7,756 nt of DNA from NCBI GenBank assembly GCA_028689195.1, contig JAQTWR010000117.1, forward strand, positions 1 through 7,756, in the 5' to 3' direction. The notes under the pieces were generated by a model, which was given only the letters and a program-made list of their open reading frames with translations, searched no databases and was not told where the DNA came from. Numbering within the stretch: the first letter of the stretch is position 1; each line of letters starts with the position of its first letter. The stretch is from Anaerolineales bacterium. Lineage in GTDB: Bacteria > Chloroflexota > Anaerolineae > Anaerolineales > Villigracilaceae. A program made the translations under genes and the position numbers. Below, piece after piece: positions 1 to 4,233 of the stretch.

Positions 1-2
1 AT

Positions 3-245
3 TTTGAGCGCGCCCTTCGCGCTCTTTTGTTGGATTATGTTGATCGTCAAGTTGTTGAATATAAAAACAAAAACGCCGAATTTGAGGCGCGTTACAAGCA
101 AACCTTTGACTCGTTTACCGCTTCATTAAAGAATAGCGCAACGCCTGAACAAGAAGACGAGTGGATGGATTGGGAGGCGGCGCTTGTTTTTCTTCGTAAA
201 TGGCAAACTATTCGCAAGCAGGTAACTGAAGATGTCGCTGCTTGA
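3..245 (+). CDS. Partial small protein, possible antitoxin partner of the TumE-like gene (5' end outside window)
   Basis: The reading frame is open from the left edge to a TGA at 243-245, about 80 residues visible. A TTG at 27 could serve as a start, but it has no Shine-Dalgarno sequence and the frame continues upstream as plausible protein (FERALRALLLDYVDRQ), so I treat the gene as cut by the window edge. The product is soluble, highly charged and probably all-helical: a Lys/Glu-rich first helix, then EQEDEWMDWEAA and a basic C-terminal helix (FLRKWQTIRKQ). It has no membrane segment or signal peptide. Its 3' end overlaps the next gene by 14 bases, implying translational coupling. The neighbour resembles a DUF6516/TumE-type toxin, so an antitoxin role is suggested by position only. 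I recognise no DNA-binding motif. A perfect hairpin followed by TTTT at 6-28 lies inside the frame, so an alternative reading is that coding begins only after it. Confidence 0.6.
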   Translation, partial: FERALRALLLDYVDRQVVEYKNKNAEFEARYKQTFDSFTASLKNSATPEQEDEWMDWEAALVFLRKWQTIRKQVTEDVAA

Positions 246-597
246 TGATTTGATTGCGCGGATGAGTTCTATCCAGGAATTAAGCGATATTCAAGTTCTA
301 GAAAACGAGTTGGCAGATGACGAAACATTTGCGTTTAAGGTTCGCGCTACGATTGCCCCGAATTTTTTGCAAATCCGTTTATTAGCAGATAGAGACTTTA
401 AACGATATTCTTTTCAACTTTACGGCGACTGTCCTTTGTTGCGTTGGGATAATGCTCCTCATTATCCTGATTTTTCCAATTTTCCTCATCACTTTCACAG
501 CCGCGACAATAACGCCTACTCTTCCGCTTTGACGGGAAATTTGCTTGACGACTTTGACATAGTGATGGCAGAGATCAAGCAATTTATGAATTTATAG
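232..597 (+). CDS. DUF6516 / TumE-like putative toxin, 121 aa
   Basis: A small soluble protein with an alpha-beta pattern. The recognisable part is the middle and C-terminal half: YSFQLYG at residues 59-65, a charged aromatic motif RWDNAPH at 71-77, then FPHHFH at 84-89, followed by a C-terminal helix. A DNAPH motif followed by PHH.H is what I associate with DUF6516, annotated as the TumE toxin family of toxin-antitoxin systems. The conserved Asp and His residues would be candidate active-site residues, but I know of no established mechanism to assign. The ATG at 232 lies inside the end of the preceding gene (14-base overlap), the usual layout of a coupled two-gene module. The stop is TAG. 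The pair is clearly more AT-rich than the nuo genes downstream, which fits acquisition by transfer. Family assignment is from motif memory, not a search; the toxin role is inferred. Confidence 0.65.
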   Translation: MSLLDDLIARMSSIQELSDIQVLENELADDETFAFKVRATIAPNFLQIRLLADRDFKRYSFQLYGDCPLLRWDNAPHYPDFSNFPHHFHSRDNNAYSSALTGNLLDDFDIVMAEIKQFMNL

Positions 598-612
598 ATA
601 AGGTTGAATAAG

Positions 613-756
613 ATGAAAAAACGAATTCGCCTTTTTCTTGCAATTCTTATTCTTGCGATTTCAATCGCGCTTTTGACATGGGGATATGCGCCAAACCCGC
701 GAGTGACTCGCATTCAAAATATCGCGCCGACCGAGATGCAACTACCCGCGCCGTAA
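613..756 (+). CDS. Small single-pass membrane protein, 47 aa
   Basis: An ATG at 613 opens a 47-codon frame ending at TAA 754-756. The product starts with a basic MKKRIR, has one hydrophobic helix at about residues 7-24 (LFLAILILAISIALLTWG), then a short polar tail with VTRIQNIAP and TEMQLPAP. The positive N-terminus suggests the tail faces outside (N-in, C-out). A weak AAGG at 600-603 lies nine bases before the start. The gene sits 15 bases after the TumE-like gene and ends two bases before the next start, so it is probably co-translated with the exported protein that follows. I have an impression that similar short proteins with a membrane helix and a TEMQLP-like tail occur in Chloroflexota, but I cannot name a family or function. 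The clean start, helix and tight spacing to the next gene argue that it is real despite its size. Confidence 0.6.
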   Translation: MKKRIRLFLAILILAISIALLTWGYAPNPRVTRIQNIAPTEMQLPAP

Positions 757-758
757 AC

Positions 759-1490
759 ATGAACGCGTTTATTTTTCCTCCCCGCTATGCCTTTATTACC
801 TTCGTTTTGATTCTGGTTTTTGCCAACGCCGCTTGCGCTTCTGCGCCGCAACCCGCCGCGCCGATGGCTCCCGCGCCCTCTTTGACGCAATCTGCCGCCG
901 CCGCGCCGACTTCGCAGCCGACGCAAATTCCCGCAATTCCAGAATCGCGGCGTTTGACGTTGGAATTTCCCGCAAAGATGCGCGCGGGCGTGGAAGGCGA
1001 TATTATCCGCTTGACGTTGGAGGTGGACGACCTTGGCAATGTCACGCCAACCGCGCAGGTCGGCGGTAATGTGGTGGTGGGCGAGACCGTGCAAATCCCC
1101 AATCTGTATGAAACGCATCAGGTCACCGCCGAGGCGAAATTAGACCTTGCGGGATTCTCCGTCCAGCCGCCCGATGCGATTTACGAACCGCTCAAACGCG
1201 GGCAATCGGTTACGTTCTATTGGAGCGTCCGCCCGCAGGAGACGGGAAAATATCGGGGGATAGCGTGGCTTCATTTGAATTTTGAGAATCGCCTGACGGG
1301 AGAGAAAGACCGCGTCGCCATTTCCGCGCAGAGGATCGAGATTGAAGCGGTGGATTTCTTCGGGATGTCGGTCAATGTGGCGCGGGCTTCTGGCGCGGTC
1401 GGCTCCATCGTTGGCGGCGTGATCGGTTTTCCGTTTTTAGAGGACATCGTCAAGTTCGTTTTCAAGAGAAAGAAAAAGAAAAAGAGATAA
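759..1490 (+). CDS. Exported Pro/Ala-rich protein with C-terminal membrane anchor, function unknown, 243 aa
   Basis: I choose the ATG at 759 because it gives a proper signal sequence and follows the preceding stop by two bases; a longer frame from 678 would overlap the 47-residue gene and bury the signal. Residues 11-22 are the hydrophobic core, followed by ANAACASA, a plausible signal peptidase I site. The Cys at 26 lacks a good lipobox (Asn at -3). Residues 28-62 are a low-complexity Pro/Ala/Ser/Thr linker. Residues 64-195 look like one or two beta-sandwich domains with alternating hydrophobic strands, for example RLTLEF, DIIRLTLEV, VTFYWSVRP and GIAWLHLNF. Residues 205-227 are a Gly-rich hydrophobic segment, and the protein ends in a strongly basic tail (KRKKKKKR). 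This predicts an outward-facing domain held by a C-terminal helix with a cytoplasmic basic stop. I do not recognise a family. The tail is encoded by a pure purine run at 1464-1487. Confidence 0.75.
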   Translation: MNAFIFPPRYAFITFVLILVFANAACASAPQPAAPMAPAPSLTQSAAAAPTSQPTQIPAIPESRRLTLEFPAKMRAGVEGDIIRLTLEVDDLGNVTPTAQVGGNVVVGETVQIPNLYETHQVTAEAKLDLAGFSVQPPDAIYEPLKRGQSVTFYWSVRPQETGKYRGIAWLHLNFENRLTGEKDRVAISAQRIEIEAVDFFGMSVNVARASGAVGSIVGGVIGFPFLEDIVKFVFKRKKKKKR

Positions 1491-1493
1491 CCC

Positions 1494-1513
1494 CGTCATA
1501 GAAATACATGACG
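1494..1513 (+). terminator. Weak hairpin after the exported-protein gene
   Basis: CGTCAT at 1494-1499 pairs with ATGACG at 1508-1513 around an eight-base loop, starting four bases after the stop codon. No T-run follows (AATATCA), so as an intrinsic terminator it is poor. It could be a weak or factor-assisted end point for the upstream genes, or chance. Confidence 0.25.
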
Positions 1514-1564
1514 AATATCACCCTAAAAATTGACATGCTATCAGGGGAGTTGATTTATCCTATA

Positions 1565-1573
1565 TGGTACAAT
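1565..1573 (+). promoter_or_regulatory. Putative extended -10 promoter for the nuo cluster
   Basis: TGG followed by TACAAT (1568-1573) gives an extended -10 element with five of six matches to TATAAT. It would start transcription near 1580, leaving a leader of about 64 bases before nuoA. No good -35 lies at the expected distance (GGGAGT at 1545-1550), which extended -10 promoters can tolerate. A perfect TTGACA sits at 1530-1535, but 32 bases from this -10, so it is not its partner. The region is the only sizeable gap upstream of nuoA, which supports the placement. Confidence 0.5.
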
Positions 1574-1643
1574 TTTGCGCGTTTGTGTGCAGGCGTTTGT
1601 CAAATTACGCCGCGTACAAGACATTTCATGACGGAGAAGAAAA

Positions 1644-1997
1644 ATGAATGAGTGGCTTTATGTCGGTTTATTTTTTATTGTCGGCTTGATCATCCCGGTC
1701 GGCGCGATTGCGGTGGGATGGCTTTTTGGACCGAAGAAACCCAATCCTATTAAGCAAGAAACTTACGAGTGCGGTATCGAACCTGTGGGCGAAGGTTGGG
1801 TGCAATTCAAGGCGCAGTATTACATTTTTGCGCTGGTCTTCCTTGTCTTTGACGTGGAAACCGTTTTTCTATTCCCGTGGGCTGTCAAATTGGGGCAGAT
1901 GGGCTTATTTGCCGTTGCCGAAGGCATTGTCTTTATTCTCATCCTTATCGCCGGACTCGTTTACACATGGCGCAAAGGAATGCTGGAGTGGGCGTAG
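1644..1997 (+). CDS. nuoA: NADH-quinone oxidoreductase subunit A, 117 aa
   Basis: NuoA is a small membrane subunit of respiratory complex I that packs against NuoH at the quinone-site end of the membrane arm; its long loop between helices 1 and 2 changes shape during turnover. The length is normal for the family. There are three helices at about residues 6-28, 60-80 and 88-107. The loop carries the family motif YECGIEP (41-47), then QFKAQYY, and helix 2 contains FDVE (69-72) followed by FLFPWA, including the conserved acidic pair. The start is fixed by GGAGA at 1633-1637, seven to eight bases before ATG. It is the first gene of the cluster, 153 bases after an unrelated gene and preceded by a likely promoter. 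Unusually, the next gene is nuoH rather than nuoB, and a strong terminator-like hairpin follows the TAG stop. Confidence 0.97.
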   Translation: MNEWLYVGLFFIVGLIIPVGAIAVGWLFGPKKPNPIKQETYECGIEPVGEGWVQFKAQYYIFALVFLVFDVETVFLFPWAVKLGQMGLFAVAEGIVFILILIAGLVYTWRKGMLEWA

Positions 1998-2013
1998 ACT
2001 TTTTGTAAATATG

Positions 2014-2049
2014 GAGAAGGCTGAACGGATTTTTCCTTTCAGCCTTCTC
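2014..2049 (+). terminator. Strong terminator-like hairpin between nuoA and nuoH
   Basis: GAGAAGGCTGAA at 2014-2025 pairs perfectly with TTCAGCCTTCTC at 2038-2049: twelve base pairs around a twelve-base loop that can close further through GG/CC. It is followed by TTTGTGT, a short and interrupted T-run. It starts 17 bases after the nuoA stop. It would end or attenuate transcription from the nuoA promoter, or act as an RNA-stability element that separates nuoA from the downstream genes. I see no convincing promoter between it and nuoH, so partial read-through is more likely than full termination. Confidence 0.65.
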
Positions 2050-2079
2050 TTTGTGTAAAAATCTCTCATTCCCGGTTCA

Positions 2080-2114
2080 TCCCCTCTCTTTTGGGAGAAG
2101 GGCAGGGGTGAGGG
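2080..2114 (+). repeat. GC-rich dispersed hairpin repeat upstream of nuoH
   Basis: The stretch starts with a C-rich arm (CCCCTCTC at 2081-2088), turns through TTTT, and continues with GGGAGAAGGG (2093-2102), forming a stem with one bulge. It ends in GGGGTGAGGG (2105-2114). On the opposite strand this reads CCCTCACCCC then CCCTTCTCCC, which I recognise from memory as a common interspersed intergenic repeat in Chloroflexota and several other phyla. Its translation on the minus strand gives the telltale string LTPALLPKERG. It ends seven bases before the nuoH Shine-Dalgarno sequence, so the folded RNA could affect initiation. Repeat status needs the whole genome to confirm. Confidence 0.6.
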
Positions 2115-2131
2115 AAAAACAGGAGTGACTT

Positions 2132-3325
2132 ATGAATTTTTGGAATGACCCTCTGAAAGTCGCGGCAGATTGGTTGATGGGCGTTTTCGCGGGCTGGGGT
2201 ATGAACGAAACGGCGGCGAATTTGCTGGTCGCGTTCCTCGGCGTTTTGCTGCTCATCACCATTTTGATGGTGATTGACATCTTCCTCGTTTGGATCGAGC
2301 GCAAAGTGGTTTCCCGTTTTCAGGACCGTATCGGTCCTAATCGCGTGGGACCTTTCGGCTTGATTCAGCCTTTCGCCGATATCGTCAAGTTGATGATTAA
2401 GGAAGATACCACGCCCAACGGCGCGGATAAGGTTGTGTATAACCTCGCGCCGATTCTCTCGATGATGTCGGTGTTGATTCTGTGGGCGGTTGTGCCGCTT
2501 GCCCCCGTGATGCTCGGCGTGGATTTGAACGCGGGTATTTTGTTTATCATCGCGGCGGGTTCTATTGGCACGCTTTCCATCATCATGGGCGGCTGGTCGT
2601 CGAACAATAAATTCTCGGTAATCGGCGCGTTCCGCCAGGTGGCGGTGATGGTCTCGTTCGAGATTCCCATGCTGGCGACGCTGCTCATCCCGACGATTTT
2701 CGCCGGCTCGATGGGCATGAACGCCATCATTCAAAGCCAGAATATCTGGTACGTTTTCCTTTCGCCGCTAGCCGCGTTGATCTTTATGATCGCCGCAATC
2801 GCGGAATTGGGACGCGCGCCCTTCGATCTTGCCGAAGGCGAATCGGAATTGGTTTCAGGCTACAACATCGAATATTCCGGCATGAAGTTCGGCATGTTCT
2901 ACGCGGGCGAACTTTTGCATGCCTTCACCTTTGGCGGTTTCTGGTCTATCTTCTTCTTTGGCGGTTATCGCTTCTTCGGCTTGGAACAAATCAGCCCCGC
3001 CTTCGGGATTTTGATTATTTTATTCAAAGCCATGATCGGTTATTGGGTCATCATGTGGGTCAAGTACACCATGATGCGCATCCGCATTGACCAGATGCTT
3101 TCCTTCAACTGGAAATTCCTCACGCCCGTCGCCTTTGTCCTTGTGATGGTCACCGCGTTGATGAACGCGCTCTTAAGTTCCGCTTCCAGCTGGCTCTACA
3201 TCGCGGGGATGATCCTCTCGAATATTATCGTCGCGTGGGTCGCGTTGGAAATCGTCCGTTCGACGGCGAAGCAGGAACGCAAAAAAGTGGAAGGCGTGAA
3301 GGTTGTCGCAGAGGCGCATCATTAG
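2132..3325 (+). CDS. nuoH: NADH-quinone oxidoreductase subunit H, 397 aa
   Basis: NuoH forms most of the quinone-binding chamber and couples quinone chemistry to the proton-pumping subunits. Hallmarks in order are IERKVVSRFQDRIGPNRVGP (55-74), IQPFADIVKLMIKED (78-92), GGWSSNNKFSVIGAFRQV (153-170), AELGRAPFDLAEGESELVSG (224-243) with NIEYSGMKFGMFY after it (245-257), and RIRIDQML with FNWK (316-328). The acidic loop at 234-248 is the conserved quinone-cavity loop. About eight membrane helices are visible. At 397 residues it exceeds the roughly 325 of E. coli NuoH, through about 20 extra N-terminal residues and a charged C-terminal tail (KQERKKVEG to EAHH). AGGAG at 2121-2125, six bases ahead, fixes the start. 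The TAG stop sits at the edge of a heptamer repeat array that may have supplied the last codons. nuoI, the usual next gene, is missing. Confidence 0.97.
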   Translation: MNFWNDPLKVAADWLMGVFAGWGMNETAANLLVAFLGVLLLITILMVIDIFLVWIERKVVSRFQDRIGPNRVGPFGLIQPFADIVKLMIKEDTTPNGADKVVYNLAPILSMMSVLILWAVVPLAPVMLGVDLNAGILFIIAAGSIGTLSIIMGGWSSNNKFSVIGAFRQVAVMVSFEIPMLATLLIPTIFAGSMGMNAIIQSQNIWYVFLSPLAALIFMIAAIAELGRAPFDLAEGESELVSGYNIEYSGMKFGMFYAGELLHAFTFGGFWSIFFFGGYRFFGLEQISPAFGILIILFKAMIGYWVIMWVKYTMMRIRIDQMLSFNWKFLTPVAFVLVMVTALMNALLSSASSWLYIAGMILSNIIVAWVALEIVRSTAKQERKKVEGVKVVAEAHH

Positions 3326-3381
3326 TAATGCGTAATTAGTAATTAGTAACTGGTAATTACCAATTACTAATCTCCAATTAC
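3326..3381 (+). repeat. Eight-unit AT-rich heptamer tandem array between nuoH and nuoJ
   Basis: Directly after the nuoH stop the sequence splits into eight seven-base units: TAATGCG, TAATTAG, TAATTAG, TAACTGG, TAATTAC, CAATTAC, TAATCTC, CAATTAC. The consensus is roughly YAATTAS. The seven bases before the array (TCATTAG, 3319-3325), which contain the stop codon, match TAATTAG at six of seven positions, so the array may extend into the gene. The first units end in G and the later ones in C, making 3332-3381 a near-palindrome centred on GTAATTAC. This resembles the short tandemly repeated repetitive sequences with seven-base units known from cyanobacteria. The array ends just before the nuoJ Shine-Dalgarno sequence (AAAGGA, 3383-3388). 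Confidence 0.85.
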
Positions 3382-3395
3382 CAAAGGATTTTTCT

Positions 3396-3905
3396 ATGAC
3401 TGGTGAACAAATCTTTTTCTTGATCGTTGGAGCGGTAACGCTCCTCTCCGCGTTGATGGTTGTAACCTCGCGCGATCTCGTCCATGCCGCGTTGTGGCTG
3501 GTTGCGACGCTTTTCGGCGTGGCGATTGTGTATGCGTTTCTTAATGCGGGCTTTTTGGCGGTGGTGCAAGTGGTGGTGTACATCGGCGCGATTGCCATTC
3601 TCTTCATCTTCGCGGTCATGTTGACTCGCCGTCAGGCGGCGGATACGGGCGCGGCGATGAACGCCAACTGGTGGGTGGGCGCATTGGTGGCTGTAGTTTC
3701 CTTTTTGGGGCTGGCGTCCATGCTTTCAAAATGGAGCGGCTTCTCTAAAATGGCGACTGCCATGCCCTCTGGATTTGACGCGGTCGGTCAATTAGGCGGC
3801 GCGTTAACTTCGGCGGATGGATACGTCCTGCCGTTTGAAGTCGCGTCTGTTTTGCTGCTTGCGGCTTTGGTGGGCGCGGTCTATCTCGCGTTCAATAAAA
3901 AATAG
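3396..3905 (+). CDS. nuoJ: NADH-quinone oxidoreductase subunit J, 169 aa
   Basis: NuoJ is a five-helix membrane subunit whose third helix carries a pi-bulge and forms part of the hydrophilic axis between NuoH and NuoK. The signature is at residues 50-76: NAGFLAVVQ, then VYIGAIAILFIFAVML, matching the family's VYxGAI and LFxF pattern. The last helix starts with LPFEVASVLLLAALVG (145-160), another family hallmark. Helices fall at about 6-24, 30-49, 53-76, 91-110 and 148-166. The position before Phe in the NAGF motif, often acidic or Pro in homologues as I remember them, is Gly here. The start follows AAAGGA at 3383-3388 with seven bases of spacing. The upstream neighbour is nuoH rather than nuoI. 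The TAG stop is part of the next gene's Shine-Dalgarno sequence, so J and K are probably coupled. Confidence 0.95.
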   Translation: MTGEQIFFLIVGAVTLLSALMVVTSRDLVHAALWLVATLFGVAIVYAFLNAGFLAVVQVVVYIGAIAILFIFAVMLTRRQAADTGAAMNANWWVGALVAVVSFLGLASMLSKWSGFSKMATAMPSGFDAVGQLGGALTSADGYVLPFEVASVLLLAALVGAVYLAFNKK

Positions 3906-3909
3906 GAGG
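3904..3909 (+). promoter_or_regulatory. Shine-Dalgarno AGGAGG fused to the nuoJ stop
   Basis: A perfect AGGAGG begins at the second base of the nuoJ TAG stop and lies seven bases before the nuoK ATG at 3917. A ribosome ending nuoJ sits on the next gene's initiation site, favouring re-initiation and matched J:K output. Confidence 0.85.
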
Positions 3910-3916
3910 CGCGCAA

Positions 3917-4225
3917 ATGATTCCCCTCTCTTGGTATCTCATGCTCGCGGCTGGATTATTCAGCATCGGTTTGTTTGGAGCGCTTGCGCGTAGAAACGCC
4001 GTCGCAATTTTGCTCGGCGTCGAGTTGATGCTTAATGCCGTCAATATCAACCTCGTCGCATTTTGGCGTTACGGCGACGTCGCGGTCATGGCGGGACAAG
4101 TCTTCGCGATTATTGTCTTTGCCGTCGCCGCCGCAGAAGTTGCCGTTGGGCTGGCTTTGGTAATCTCCGTCTATCGCCGTCGCAATACGGTGGTCGCGGA
4201 AGATTTGAATATGATGAAGTGGTAG
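3917..4225 (+). CDS. nuoK: NADH-quinone oxidoreductase subunit K, 102 aa
   Basis: NuoK is the MrpC-like three-helix subunit of complex I that forms a proton half-channel next to NuoJ. The length is normal for the family. The sequence begins MIPLSWYLMLAAGLFSIGL, close to the standard family N-terminus. Two buried glutamates known to be needed for coupling are present: Glu36 in LLGVELMLNAVNINLVAF and Glu74 in VAAAEVAVGLALV (equivalent to E. coli Glu72, shifted by a slightly longer loop). Basic residues RRN at 25-27 and RRRN at 87-90 mark the helix ends. The start has a perfect AGGAGG. The gap from nuoJ is 11 bases and to nuoL 8 bases, and the TAG stop overlaps the next Shine-Dalgarno sequence. 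Nothing is missing or odd. Confidence 0.97.
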   Translation: MIPLSWYLMLAAGLFSIGLFGALARRNAVAILLGVELMLNAVNINLVAFWRYGDVAVMAGQVFAIIVFAVAAAEVAVGLALVISVYRRRNTVVAEDLNMMKW

Positions 4226-4228
4226 GGA
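4224..4228 (+). promoter_or_regulatory. Shine-Dalgarno AGGGA fused to the nuoK stop; decides the nuoL start
   Basis: AGGGA starts inside the nuoK TAG and lies five bases before the ATG at 4234. It supports that ATG over an in-frame ATG at 4063, which would overlap nuoK extensively and add 57 Arg-rich, non-family residues. Confidence 0.75.
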
Positions 4229-4233
4229 CGCAC

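Noticed and set aside
678..758. A longer start at 678 for the exported protein
   Set aside because: It would overlap the 47-residue gene and place 27 polar residues ahead of the signal sequence.
759..840. Lipoprotein signal with Cys26 as the lipid site
   Set aside because: The residue at -3 is Asn, a poor lipobox; cleavage by signal peptidase I after ANA or ASA fits better, though lipidation is not excluded.
2066..2734. Minus-strand open frame of 222 codons opposite nuoH
   Set aside because: Product is a His/Arg/Asn-rich string typical of the shadow of a GC-biased gene; nuoH on the other strand is certain.
3326..3381. CRISPR array
   Set aside because: Units are seven bases in direct tandem without spacers.
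3173..3619. Minus-strand open frame across the nuoH-nuoJ junction
   Set aside because: Part of it (LVIGNYQLLITNYALLM) is simply the translated heptamer array; the rest is nuoH/nuoJ shadow.
4063..4233. A 57-residue N-terminal extension of NuoL from an in-frame ATG at 4063
   Set aside because: It overlaps nuoK in another frame, is Arg-rich and unlike any NuoL start; the ATG at 4234 has its own Shine-Dalgarno sequence and begins a normal first helix.
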